Shown here one piece after another: positions 35,250-46,804 of a stretch of 64,000 bases of DNA (position 1 is its first letter; every line of letters starts with the position of its first letter). The stretch is from Hirundichthys speculiger. Its lineage: Eukaryota; Chordata; Actinopteri; Beloniformes; Exocoetidae. The position numbers were made by a program, and so were the translations under genes. The DNA is taken from positions 434,001-498,000 of the forward strand of contig JAGFBZ010000555.1 of the NCBI GenBank assembly GCA_018398805.1, given 5' to 3'. Under the pieces are notes generated by a model. The model did no database searches. It worked only from the letters and a program-made list of their open reading frames with translations, and had not been told where the DNA came from.

Positions 35250-36565
35250 ATTAGTAGGATTTGTTTAGTCTTGTTTTGAATAAAATAATGTTTTGAGAGA
35301 AAAATGTGATTTTATGGTACTTTCCATATTTGCGCAGTGTTGCCATATGGCAACAATATAGCAACTACCCCCCTTTAAAGCAATTTTAAATAATAAAAAC
35401 ACATTAAAAACATTTTTATCATTTTTAAATAATAATTCATGCAATAGAGGGTTTTAATATGAACAGGTTAGTAATCCATGACCTGATTCCTGAAAATACC
35501 TGATGACCAAAACCATTTGACGCAACACTGCTTTTTTTTTTTTAATCTTTCATAGCTTTAAGATAAATCACAGAAAAATGAAGCAGAAGACTTGAGGTAT
35601 CTGTAAATTATAGCACAAAAGAACAGCAGGGACAGGCAACCTCATCGTCCTAATAGTGTCAATTATCAAATATTCCATCAAATGCCACCAAAACTGATGT
35701 TTTAATATGAGAAAAACTGTTTACAAACTGCCTTTGGCCCAGAGAGAGCTGGGATAGGCTCCAGCAGATCCCCGTGACCCTGCAGAGGATTAGGCAGGCA
35801 TAGATGATGGATGGATGGATGTTTACAATCATCAGTCCCGTGCTCACGAACATTCTAGTTTTAAACTTTCATGCATGCACACCTCTGCTCTGCTGTAAAT
35901 GGAGCATCAGTGACGGGCTGAATGGGAACCAGGCTGTCAGGTGTTTTTTAGAATGTAGCAAATATTAAATGGGCTGTAAAAACTGCAGATTGTTTTCTTG
36001 CTCATAATGGTTATGCTCAGCTACACGGGTGATGGATGGACAGGGGTGTCTTATCCCACCCGGCCCCCAGGTGTGAGTGAACCCCAGTGGGTGATTCACA
36101 TGGGGCCAACAGCGAACCACCAGACAATTCTACACGAGGCCCCATTTTTCAGCCCTATTTATATCTCAGATGAGCCCCCACATCTTTCCCTAAATGCTTC
36201 AGCAATTATTAGACGAGTATTTCCAAAATTCCTGATGCTGCATTTTGAAGCGAGAACACAAGAAAGTTACATAAATAAAAATGTACTTTTCCAATTTCTT
36301 TGGATGATTAAATTGTAAATCAATGAATATGTCAATGTATTTTTCTTGCAAATGTTGAAATGATTGTAGAGAAGTCCAGTCTCAAGGTATGTGGTGTTAA
36401 ATTTGGAATAAATTGACCCAGAAACATTGCTCCATACGTCATCTTGAAACAGCCTTGCAGGGTCTTTAAGTAGGAGATTTTGGCCAGATCCATTGAATAA
36501 TGAGATAGTTCCATTAGGTATTTATCTGCATTGATAATGACCATCATTGTGGTTTCACATCACAG
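35250..36565. other. intergenic DNA with V-SINE tail scrap
   Basis: A plus-oriented V-SINE tail (ctccagcagatccccgtgac with (GGAT)n) lies at 35725-35822. The rest has no recognised gene; 36040-36310 is unique sequence with an ORF of no recognisable domain. Confidence 0.45.
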
Positions 36566-36569
36566 TGAA

Positions 36570-36860
36570 AAAGTGCCCACGACAATCCTTCACAATGATG
36601 CTGCATTAAGACGTCACTTCAGCCCACGAGTGGCGCCGACCTCAGAGGTTCGCCCGAGCGAATGTCTGACTGATCCTCAAGGACCAAAGCGGGTCACAGC
36701 CCACCGCAAAATGTCAGGCTCCTTACATAACTCCTTCAACCGTCTATACCCTCTCCCTGTGCTGAAGTCTTTCAACAAGACAAAAAGGTCAGGACATTAG
36801 AGAGCAGAGAATGCTGCTGGAAAGTTTGGCCAGCTTCGTGCTAAAGGTTAGAATGGAGAG
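36570..36860. other. unique GC-balanced stretch, possible conserved non-coding element
   Basis: A non-repetitive stretch with several CpGs (36620-36710) between AT-rich flanks. The ORF at 36531-36800 has no visible domain. Conservation cannot be judged here. Confidence 0.2.
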
Positions 36861-36999
36861 TGGGATTGTAGACTGTATGAAAGGAGGACCTCTCCTTCGG
36901 ATGCTGATTCATTGATTATGTCACATTTTGCGAGTGACCTATGATAACTGAGACTGGCTTTGTTAAACTGGGATGTATGGTGATCAGGGAAGTGGTCAT

Positions 37000-38290
37000 T
37001 TGGAATAAAGGCCCATAACTTCCAGCGGCTGATTTAGCTCCCTGACCAGCAACCGCAGTTTTTCAATGTGAAGCCAATGTGGAAGTGCAGTTCTTTCTTA
37101 TGAGAGACAACTACATCGCAGCCTGTGGTGAACTTGATTACTAGATTCCCTTGAATGGTTCCTGGACTAGAAAGTATTTTCAGAGATAACATGACTTGTT
37201 GTGCTGCCTCAGCTAGCTCTGGGTCGGCCCGGAGGGGTCTGGGGACATAAGCGGCTGGGAGCAGCCATGGTCATCTGACCAGAGATAGCTCCACCCTCTC
37301 GCTCTGGACGGGCGCTCGCTTGTCGGACACTTACTCTAAGAGCTGCTTGTCTGCTACTCCAGCCAAGATACCTTTGATCCTGGACCCTTTCAGGCCAACC
37401 TGGGAGGGTCCAAGGGCAACTTTTCCAGGTTGGCCAACGCCAGTGGCTAATTCTGCTCTGGCAGTCCTCATTTCAGTTGTGACATCTGAGACAAGAATGG
37501 ACGGACAAATTTAATCCAAATCCATTCATCCATTATCTATGCCTTTATCCTTTACAGGGTCATGGGGATCTGCTGGAGTCTATCCCATTTCTCTTCGGGA
37601 GAAAGGCCCTGGACAGGTCGTCAGTCCATCACAGTTGATCCAAATCAATCTAAGCAAAGTTAGCTACCATCATATGTTAGCATCATAGTTTAGCGTTAGG
37701 GCTGAAACGTATCACATGACTGTTTGGCTCTTTACATCTTTAAAAGTGCAGAACAGCTTTGAGGATGATACCTGCTTACATCTGAACACTTTCACAACAA
37801 AGAATTTATCTTAAATGAATACATTCATTCAATAAAAAAATGACAACAAAAGGCCACTCGAAATATGTCATAAAACTGAAGGCTTTCCTTTAAACAGATG
37901 AATAAAAGTGAGTTTCTTAAGCTTTTCTCTGTCAGTGGCACAGTGGGATGATGTTTCATTTGAGTGGCCACGCTATGACGTATCACCATTTTCATGCTTT
38001 GGTTTTTTTTTTTTTTTTTGTCCACTACAGGCCTAGTTAGAAAGAGCAAAGCTAAGAGAGCCAGCATGTGCTAGCTGAGGGAAGGCTGGTGCGCTTCAGC
38101 CACCTTCCAGCCTTGTTCACTCTGCACATCTGTGCATTTTTGGATCAACCGGGGTTGGGAGGAGTCAGGTCCTGCCAACATGGTGTCGACCAGAGCTCCC
38201 AACCACTGGGTATCAAAACCATTCTTCAAAAACCTTTGGGTGATGTCACAGATGGTTTGTCCAGTTCTCTTTATGGTCTATGTCACTGAC
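37000..38290 (-). repeat. family A repeat (copy 4), inverted, interrupted
   Basis: Reading on the minus strand from about 38280: a tataaagagaactggacaaa start, then caaaggtttttgaagaatgg and acaccatgttggcagga, later gatgtcacaactgaaatgag. This is the same order as the plus-strand copies at 31.0 and 40.0 kb. A V-SINE tail fragment (37520-37640) interrupts it, and about 37750-38060 is unmatched, possibly another insertion. Confidence 0.65.
37520..37640. repeat. V-SINE tail fragment nested in family A copy
   Basis: catccattatctatgccttt, then gggtcatggggatctgctgg and ctggacaggtcgtcagtcc: the V-SINE tail as at 3.66 and 27.3 kb, minus orientation. Confidence 0.75.
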
Positions 38291-38299
38291 AAATGAAGA

Positions 38300-40030
38300 G
38301 GCTAAATGGTAAGTGTAGTCATTTTACTTTGAAGTATTCCTCTTTGATGGCCACACTGAACAAAAAATGTATGTTTCTACAATGCACTTTTTAGTTGCAT
38401 GTCATGTAAAGACATTCCTGCTTCATGCCAATAAATATAACCTCTGCCCAGTTCCTGTTTGTCCTTCTGGAAAATGTTTAGCAGAGCTTAAAGCAATGCA
38501 ATCCTCTGGGGAAAAACAAAGCTTGCGATATTGTTGCCAGAGTCTAAAAACGGCACGATTAAAAACAGGGAGCCTTGATCGTGGTAAAGATCTCTGCTGC
38601 CAGTAGTTTCTCACCATCTCAAAAACTTCTAAAACCATATATAGTTGTGCATCGGATGGTTACACGTGCATATCTTGTGCTGGATGAGAGTCTGTAATTT
38701 CAGACAGACAACTGGAGCCCTGTAAGTGCTAATGACTGTTTGCTGATGTTTTAGGAAAACACTCATCTGTATTTAGATGAGACAAAGAAATTCTTCTGAG
38801 TGTTTGATCTGCTTCTCTGCATCTGAACATATGCGGTATGTTTTCCTAAATACACGTTTCCCAGAAAACGTGCATCAGGTGCAAGTATCTAAACCAAATA
38901 ACGGTACAGTTAATTGCAAATGAAATGTAGGACCACAGACTGGTTTGGCATGTTTGGTTACAGTTGAAACCCCAGTGATGTGCAATTTTCAAAGAAAGTT
39001 GCCCCAAAACTAAAAGTCAAGGTGTGAGCTTAGAAAAACATGTGGATTCTGTAAAGATGTTGCATAAACACGCAGAAAAATTGTGTGTTTAATTTACAGA
39101 ACATGATAACACTGGATATGCAACTCTTACTCAGGTGGTAAAGAGTCAGATTCACTGAAAAACCTCACAATGGTTTTACTGACATTGAAAATAAAGTTTT
39201 GCAGCAGCTACAATAACTGCTATATTATGAAAATAATTACTTTTTCTGTGCCTGAGAACCTATATTTGGGTGTTTGCAGTGACTACGAGCTCAGAAACAC
39301 AGACCTAACTCAACCCTGACTCTTTGTTTGGGTCCAGATAAATCTGAATTTATGTCATTCAGGGAGCTGTTCAGATTTGCAGGATACGGTGGCATTGCAG
39401 ATTCACATCACAATTGAATTATTCAGCCTCCCTATCTTTATCTCCACCCTGCGTCACATCATAGTGCATTTGATGCATCCAGGAACTGTGGCGCACAAAG
39501 CTGTACGACCAGCTCCAAGAGGCACACCCTGTGGAGGAAAAAATGGGACATGGAATGGAGCGTCTGTCTCAAAAAAAGGTGGAGAGAAATGTTTGAAAAG
39601 GTTGCTTTGCATTGTTTTTCTGTGATATTTTGACCAGAATATGTGACAGACATTTAATTAAGACCTCAGGAAATTGTGTCAACTTTTGAAAGCAAATGTC
39701 ATAATATGTCATTTAACAAACTGTTAGCTAAGTTTAAAACAACTGGAATAAAGAGAAAAAAACCTGAAGTCAAGCATAGTTATCAGCCAATATTACAGAA
39801 TTAAGTTTACATGTATTTTTTTATGTGACTATATTTTATAAACTAAGAAGAAGCAGTATCACGGTCAGAAATCAAGTCTTGGTTGTGGTGTCCTGGTGTG
39901 GTCCAACCACAACAAAGCTAGCTTTATGTTCCAGGTCCTCGCTTGGATGCAGAAACTTCATCACACAGAGAAGAAAAGGTCCAGATGCTGCCTTGTACAG
40001 CACACAAATCATTTATTACACTGAACAAGA
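38300..40030. other. intergenic DNA, no recognised gene
   Basis: Short ORFs only; no domain, RNA gene or bounded repeat recognised. Confidence 0.4.
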
Positions 40031-40034
40031 ACAT

Positions 40035-41235
40035 AGACTGTATAACAAGAACTGGACAAACCCATGTTACATCTCTCATTGAGTTTATGAAGAGTGCTTA
40101 CAGCACACAGCCATTTTGGTTCTAACAGCAGCCACAGCTTCCCATATGGTCTAGTGGTTAGGATTCCTGGTTTTCACCCAGGTGGCCCGGGTTCAACTCC
40201 CGGTATGGGAACACATTTACCCAAGGCATTAACAAAGCTTTATCTAATCTCTCTAATTAAAGATACCCAACCTTATTGAGTGAAAGAATAGAGAAGTGGT
40301 CAGAACAAACAGACCTCTAAACCACCTGGAAAAGGCTCAGTTACCACAAGTTAGCTACTTTAGTTTAGTTTATGCTAACCCATGACTCTAACTGATGCTC
40401 CCTTACATTCGTTCTGATTGCATCTGTCCAAATATTCCTTATTTCAGATGTCTCTCTTGAAACAGCTTACGAAATGAAAACTGCCAGGACTGAAATGATG
40501 AATAGCAGCAGTCTTCTGGGACCCACGCTCGCCCGGCCAATTGCTCACGGGACGAGTCTGCATGGGTTGACCAAGCCTAGCGGCCCAGCTGACCTAAAAG
40601 AAAAAGGTAGCAAAGGGTGCTGAAGTGGGTTCAACTTGAAAGGGTAATGTTCTGAGGCAAACCTTGGTTATAAGACCTGGCTGCTGCAAGACGTCAAAGT
40701 CAATGAGCTATAGTTCAAGTGGCATCTTCCAGTTAGCTCTGGCTAGCAGCCTTCAACCAAGGGTGAGATAGCTTCAGGCTGTTTTGCCTACAAACTCTTC
40801 CAGGCCAACCACAAACCAGTAGCAGCAGTCTCTCAGTACAGTCAACAGCACGACAAACCATATTACCTTTAAAATAGGAAGGAATATGGTGTGTCAGGTC
40901 TTTATTCACAGCTCAGAAGTTCTTTGAAGGTACTAAGTAGCTAACGTGATAGCAGCTAGCCATTTGACATTATAGTCACAGACGATCCATCCCCCCCAAA
41001 AAAAAGCATTACTGTATTTTGGTTTCATATAATTTTACCAGATGAAGTACATCAAAATTCACGCAATGTTCTCAATGATGTGAAATCTAGAAACGGAGAC
41101 CAAAAGCACTCTGTAAATATGTTTCTTTCTCCTACAGAGCTGGTCAATTTAATGTGCGGTTCAATGGAGATTGACTCACTCCTGGAGCCAGCCCCTAGTG
41201 GTCATTGAATGAACTTCAATTGTCTTGCTTCCCCA
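40035..41235 (+). repeat. family A repeat (copy 5), long, carrying a tRNA gene
   Basis: It opens agactgtataacaagaactg and closes with ggagccagcccctagtggtc and aacttcaattgtcttgct. Internal landmarks (agctactttagtttagtt, tatttcagatgtctctcttg, gctagccatttgacattat, catataattttaccag) follow the order of copy 3. Between ccattttggttc (about 40112-40123) and ttaccacaagttagctac (about 40330-40348) it holds a tRNA-Glu and flanking sequence absent from the other copies. Confidence 0.75.
40140..40211 (+). tRNA. tRNA-Glu (anticodon TTC)
   Basis: The 72-nt cloverleaf is complete. The acceptor TCCCATA pairs with TATGGGA (discriminator A). The anticodon arm CCTGG-TTTTCAC-CCAGG has TTC as anticodon, and the T arm is CCGGG-TTCAACT-CCCGG. 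The internal promoters fit: A box tggtctagtgg and B box ggttcaactcc. It closely resembles vertebrate nuclear tRNA-Glu(TTC). No CCA is encoded at the 3' end, which argues against a retrocopied tRNA. No run of four or more T's follows within ~100 bases, so pol III termination is doubtful and the locus may be a weak or silent copy. Confidence 0.92.
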
Positions 41236-41239
41236 GTGA

Positions 41240-41850
41240 GTTCAGCTTCAAAAACCAGATAAAGCTCCCTGAACAAAAACGTTTCTCACTTATAATCCTG
41301 CAGCTCCGCTACACGGCACAGCTGCGCAAAAATGAATGGAGCAGGCTGCTGCATCTTCACAGAGTGGCAAAGAAAATTGTCCATACATAAATATATTTTA
41401 GTTCCCTGAATACTCTTCCTAGAAATGCACAGCCAGCCAATATGAGTCCAAAAGCAGAACACAGAATCCTCAATAAAGTGAAGAAGAACCCACGAGGAAC
41501 AGCTAAAGGGATGTCAGGCTCTCTTTCATCAGCATATTGGTTAATGTCAAAAACCAGTTGTACCAGCTGCAACTAAAAGTGTATCAAAATGTATCTTCTT
41601 TAATTTAGAAAATAGTGAAATAATTGCTGTAGTGTTTAATAGAAATAAAAGCATTGATTTCATAGAGATGTATTTATGGAACACGTACATCTCTAAAACA
41701 GTAAAGGACTGCATTGTAAGTACATTATTATATCTATGTTTGTGCAGGCCAGATAGGCTGCAAACTGGATTTGGCCCACGGGCCTCAAGTTTGATACCTT
41801 CAAGGTGTTTGAAATTGGGAAACGTCTCTAATTATGAGATGTTGTTCTGT
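41240..41850. other. intergenic DNA with hAT-end scrap
   Basis: At about 41770-41800 gatttggcccacgggcctc and aagtttgatacct resemble the right end of a hAT MITE; no partner end found. No gene recognised. Confidence 0.4.
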
Positions 41851-41854
41851 CTGT

Positions 41855-42355
41855 GGCAGAGCAACACGGAGGAAGCTACTGCTCTCCAAAAAGCAAACGT
41901 TGCTGCGTCCCTGAAGTTCAGCATAGACTACCTCGGAAATCCACAACGCTGCTGGGAAAATGTTTAGTGAACTGATGACACAAAAGTTAGATTGTTCAGG
42001 AAAAATGCTTACCAACATCAAAACATCATGCCGACAGTCAAGTCTGGAGGCAGGAGTGTCATGATTTGGTCTTGCTTTGCTGCATCAGAGCTTGGGCCTC
42101 TTGTCAGTATTAAGGGAAAAATTTATTTAGTAAATTATTGAATATCTTAATATCAGAATGAATGTCCACCAGCGGAAGCTGAGTAGAAGATGGGTAAGCA
42201 CAGAAGTAAATCCACCGTAGAACGGCTTCAGAGAGCCATCAGAGACCAGACCTGAACCCCTCTGAGATGCTGTGGAACCACCTCAAGACAGTCATTCACA
42301 TCAGAACAAATGTGTCCGAACTGAAGCAGTTGTGTAAAGAGGAACGGTCATAATT
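41855..42355 (+). pseudogene. Tc1-like transposase remnant, plus strand
   Basis: In order: a frame with a KANVAASLKF stretch (pre-catalytic region), then MPTVKSGGRSVMIW with SCFAAS (core strand after the first Asp), then the nucleotide phrase cagacctgaacccctctgag corresponding to the usual SPDLNPIE, then a C-terminal scrap. The catalytic residues are partly lost and stops interrupt (41967, others). Confidence 0.75.
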
Positions 42356-42359
42356 CCTT

Positions 42360-43185
42360 TTCTTTTTTTTTTATTCCTGGCTGTAAGTCAGACAACCAGG
42401 AAGATGAAGTCTCCATGACTTCACTGACAACAAACGTTTAGTTTTAGTGGTAATCCGGTCACCTGGGCAGAGCCAAAGTAGCCCATTCTTGTTCTTTGTA
42501 CCAACCAAACTAACCACAGATTTGTCACACAGACATAAGAGTGTCGTTGTGCTTATATACTATATCCACCAGCTACAACATGTATAAGCACTTATCCCAA
42601 AATGTTTTACACCGTTACTTATTTAAACTCTCCAGCTTCACCTGAGGTGTTCAGCTGCCAGGTGTTTGCGTATCAGATGCTCCCTTTAACTAAATGTAGT
42701 CGCTGGATTAACGCTGTGAGTGAATAAATGTCCTCAGGCTCTGCACCGGTGCTCTTGCATGTGAACGGGAAGGGAGCCACGCTTCATTGTCCATGTGCCT
42801 CTTGCTTGCTCGTTAAAAGCTTATTACTCCTCCCACCATCTCCAGCCCCCCCACCACCCCCCCTTCTTCCCCTGCCTGTCTGTCTTGTGCGAGCAACAAT
42901 AGTCTATTCTGTGCTGTCCCGTGCGACTGGAGACACACCCAAAGCCAAGGCCACGGTGCGAGCGGAGATTGTTGGCCGCCGGCCAGCTGAGAGAGACACT
43001 GGCTCAATTCTCGTCTTGGACGGGGGGGATCCTGCAGCCAGAGGAGGACAGCTGAGGTCTTATCTTTTGTGCCGAAAACTGCAGTTGTCATTTCGTGCAA
43101 AGATTTTCTGACCAGCACAGCTTAAACCTAAAAGGGAAACTTCTGCATTGTCAGACGACTTGGAAAATACAGAGATTTTCCTGAA
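42360..43185. other. intergenic DNA, no recognised gene
   Basis: A balanced, pyrimidine-rich stretch at 42730-43110 carries overlapping ORFs on both strands (101-127 codons) without any domain; likely chance ORFs in unique sequence. Confidence 0.35.
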
Positions 43186-43190
43186 CTCTA

Positions 43191-44759
43191 CAGTCATTTT
43201 AAGAAGAAAGTCATGGTTGGAAAAAAAAAAAAAAAAAACAACCTGGCCCTCACAACATGTTAAGCTTAAGTAAATACAACCTCAGATAAAAAAAAAAAAA
43301 AAAACATGACATACTACACTCTCATTATCTATTTAGAAAATATAAAACTAAGCTAAAATGAAGAAGTGGTGTGTGAAAACTGCAGCCGTTCGCATGGTTG
43401 TGGAGGAATTTTGGCCCACTCTTCTTTACAATGTTGCTTCAGTTCACTGACGTTTTACAAGCACTTGTTCATGCACAGCTCTCTAAGGTCAGATTGGGCT
43501 CCGGACTTTGACGGGGTCGTTGGAACATCTTGATTATTTAATTTTTCTGCCATACTGTTGTACATTTGCTGGCAGGTGTCAGATTATTGTCAAAAGTGCT
43601 TTTTCAGTTGTTTAACAGCTGACAGTTTATTCCAGATTTCTTTGGTATGCAGAGGTGTTCATGGTTGCTTCAATGTTTTTAAGTGTACAGCTCCTGTGGC
43701 TGCAGTCCAAGCCTTAATCATGAACCCTCCACCGTTTGGTGCACCAGTTGGTGCAAAGTATTTTTGCTGATATGCTTTGTTTGTTTTTAATTAAGCGTGG
43801 TTTTGGTCCTGATGCCAAACTTTTCCACTTTTGTCTGGTTTGTCAAAATGATTTGATCCAGAAGTCTTGTAGTTTGTTCAGATAAAATTTAAGCAATGCA
43901 GCCATTTTCTTATTTCAGAAAGAGACTTTATCCTGGCAGCAGCTCTAAACAAGCCATGCTTGTTCAGTCCTTTCCATATTATACTGTCGTGAACATCAGC
44001 ATTTAGCATGCTAACTAAAGTCTGATTTATGCTACACATATACGCTCCACTTCTATGCTGTTGTATGCATGAACTGCTAGAGGGCAGTGCAGGTTCTTTT
44101 CTGCAGCGCTGTAGCTTGCAGTGCTGAACTTCCTTTTGTTTGCTTCTTTTGCGTGGCTCAAAAATCAACAGAGCAAATACTAAGCATACTATCATTTAGG
44201 CTTGAAAATGATGGAAAAAGAAGTAGCAGTAGGGTATACAAAGACAAAGAAAAACAAATCTATCAAGCGGACCCATCGCATTTCTTGCAGTTCATGTTCA
44301 ACACTACGCACATTTACATTTGGAGAGACCTGCACGTCAGTGTCCAGTGTAGGGCTCACTCACTATGGTGTAGGTCTGCCATTACTTCAACACAGAAGCA
44401 TCAATCAGCCTTAAGGCCTGGAGAGTCTGGGGTGTACTGTATCAACTGGTGGATTGGCAACTAAATGTTTTCCACGACTGAATAATCTAATTTATTGATC
44501 GACTCAAAATTGTTTGGAGATGCTGTTATACCTCTTCCCAGACTGATGAGCAGCAACAGCTATGATTATTGCTGATGTCTTTTCTCCTTGGTATTGTGTT
44601 AACACTTGCCTGAAAGCTCCAGACCAGCAAAGCGCCAAAACATCTGCTCTTAAAGTGATAAGAACCAGGTAATAGTGACAAGAACTAAGAACCAGGTAGG
44701 TTTTTTTTTTTAAGTCATGACACAAAATGACAGATTGTACTTTCTTTTTCACATGACTG
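43191..44759 (-). mobile_element. Tc1-like DNA transposon, minus strand, disrupted by a MITE
   Basis: The inverted ends (CAGTCATTTTAAGAAGAAAG at the left; the complement of CAGTCATGTGAAAAAGAAAG at the right) are flanked by TA at 43189-43190 and 44760-44761. The minus-strand coding remains include AVAAHQSGKRYNSISKQF (helix-turn-helix region, about 44560-44504) and SMLNADVHDS plus LNKHGLFRAAAR (44020-43920). Several stops and a 393-bp MITE inactivate it. Without the MITE the element is about 1.17 kb, shorter than an intact Tc1-like copy. Confidence 0.88.
44019..44411. mobile_element. PIF/Harbinger-like MITE nested in the Tc1-like element
   Basis: A 393-bp insertion with ends AGTCTGATTTATGCT and the complement of AGGCTGATTGATGCT (13 of 15 matching). 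TAA is duplicated on both sides (44016-44018 and 44412-44414), the 3-bp target typical of PIF/Harbinger. Sequence outside the TAA sites rejoins to a continuous Tc1 transposase segment. A related copy lies at 46.8-47.6 kb. Confidence 0.85.
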
Positions 44760-44764
44760 TACAT

Positions 44765-45840
44765 GTTCAGAGTGATTCAAGCTAATTAGCTGGTTGGCGC
44801 AGCCGTGAAAGTCCCCACCTCCTCACATATCACAGGACCGCCACAATACATGCCCTGATCCCCCCCCCGCCACACCACAAGTTAAATGCCATTCCATCGG
44901 CGCGTTATTCTCTATCATGATAATCTGTTCCCAAGTGCCACAGCTGGAGACCCCCCCCCACCCCCCCTCCAGCCCTCCTTCCTCCACACAGACGCACACA
45001 CATTCTCCTGCCACCTCCGATAAGGCCAAACTCTCTTTATTGTCCGACAACATAAATATGACACACCAACTCAGTGCGAGGGTCCCTGTCTGTGCCGGCC
45101 AGCCTAATTATATAATTATCCCTTGTCTGATTGTGCCCATGCAGCTGAGACGAGGGAGGGCTTTTGTGTGGCCGCTGGAATGTGGTGCAATTGGCATTTT
45201 TCAGCAAAAGGGCAGCTTTCTGGGAGCCAGTGCCAAAGAGAGGAGCGGAGGGTGATATCACGGCTGCTGGTGCCCACTCTCTGTTTTTTTTCCCCCCTCA
45301 CTAGGTCTCCCTATCTGTCTCTGGATCTAGCTTTCTGACATGTGGACAATCCCATCTCTCTTCTGCGTCTGTCATCCCTGCCAGCCATTCTCTCTCTCTC
45401 GCGCTCGGCTCGCCGTCCTCCGTCTTGCAGAAACAGAAGTTGGCCTTTTCCACGTGGAATGCGCAGGATTTGGGCCTCGGATGATAAGAGCTGACAGGTC
45501 ACGCTGTTACACAGAAGCCGGGCGGCTGAGGGCTGCCACTCTAATATCTGATAATGCAGAGCAGCGCTCCACTGCGTGATAGGAAGGCATTGCTTTTGTT
45601 TCGACTCTAAAGCTGCTGCGTGGATAAGAAAGAGTAGGGCACGAGCAGGTGTTAGGAGAGATTACGGTACAGGCCTACCAGACAAGTCTGCTAATACCTC
45701 CTTCTCGTATCAAAGTCAAAAGCAACAAAGCGGGTGTCACATAAACCGTGATCTCTCACACTTCAATAGAAGATCCAGACCTTTTTTCTGACATTTACAG
45801 CGAGGGCCTCCCACTTCTTTGCACATCGCGACTGGTGATT
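44765..45840. other. unique, GC-balanced stretch; candidate regulatory region
   Basis: No repeat similarity in the window and no supported gene. The part at 45020-45260 has homeodomain-like motifs, notably the palindrome aattatataatt within cctaattatataattatccc (about 45104-45123), and a gataatctg motif at 44919-44927. Composition and low repeat content resemble vertebrate conserved non-coding elements. Overlapping ORFs (up to 112 codons) have no domain. Inference only. Confidence 0.3.
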
Positions 45841-46059
45841 TTATGAGTTTTACTACTTTGTCAGAAGCCTTTTATTCTCACTAATGAAAACAGCAGGGTT
45901 AACAGTCTTATGGCGCCAAAGAGCTGCTTCTGAATTCCTCTGAATGACCCGTATGATTCAAGAGCATGTTGGAATTATAAACGTTTCATGTAAAGAGCAG
46001 GGATGAAGTTTGGGAGGAATCTTAAATATTCCCAGCATTTGCAGTGCACAGGTTATGTC

Positions 46060-46400
46060 CAAATTATCCAGTTCCAACCAAGTTGGGACACAAATATGAA
46101 CAAAATGAAATGCTTTGCTATCTAATAAACCCGTATTTTATTCACCACAAAGATAGAAAACATCAAATGTAGAAAGTGAGACCATCTTAAGAATTTTTTT
46201 AAATTCTTAATTTGCAGCAGCATTTTAAAAAAGCTGGGATAGAGTGATGTTGAAACTGTAAAGCATCCTCTCTCCTTTTTAGCAACAGCAGAGCATCTGC
46301 TGGAGCTGGGGGAGGGAAATGCAGTTCTAGTCATTTCTGATACAGGATTGGAGCTGCTCAACAGTCCTGGGTCTTTGCTGCTGTATTTTCTTGTGTCATG
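46060..46400. repeat. DNA-transposon-derived fragment
   Basis: It has agttccaaccaagttgggac and ataaacccgtattttattca followed by gaaaacatcaaatgtagaaa, the order found at the ends of an abundant fish transposon family (compare 29.65 kb and 48.4-48.5 kb). Confidence 0.6.
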
Positions 46401-46409
46401 ATAGTTTCT

Positions 46410-46800
46410 AAATGAGTGCTGCTCCAGTCAGTGGTGGTCCTATAGTGGCCTGGACAAACCCCTCCAGGAGCAAACATGGAGTATCGTGGACATTGATTTA
46501 GTTAACTTGATTAATTTTGGGTTTTGGTATTGATGTATTATGCACCAGCCCCTCCCCTCCCCACCTCCTGCTCAGTGTGACGGCTGTCTGACAGACACAC
46601 TGAGCCCGGAAATGACAACAGCAAACTTTCCTCTTCAGCTGCTTCAGTTACCCCCAAATAAAATTAACCCAGATCCCTTCATCACGTGTATAGTCTCTTC
46701 CCTTTTTTACGAGATTAAAGCTGCACCATCTTCGGCACCAGTAATGGATCGTTGTCTACTTGTTGATGGAAAATATGGCAAAAAGGTGGCTCCCCAATAA
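46410..46800. other. intergenic DNA, no recognised gene
   Basis: The ORF at 46540-46800 has no visible domain. Confidence 0.35.
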
Positions 46801-46804
46801 AGCT

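Noticed and set aside
42728..43118. Overlapping 127- and 101-codon ORFs on opposite strands
   Set aside because: Both open because of GC-rich composition; neither has a recognisable motif.
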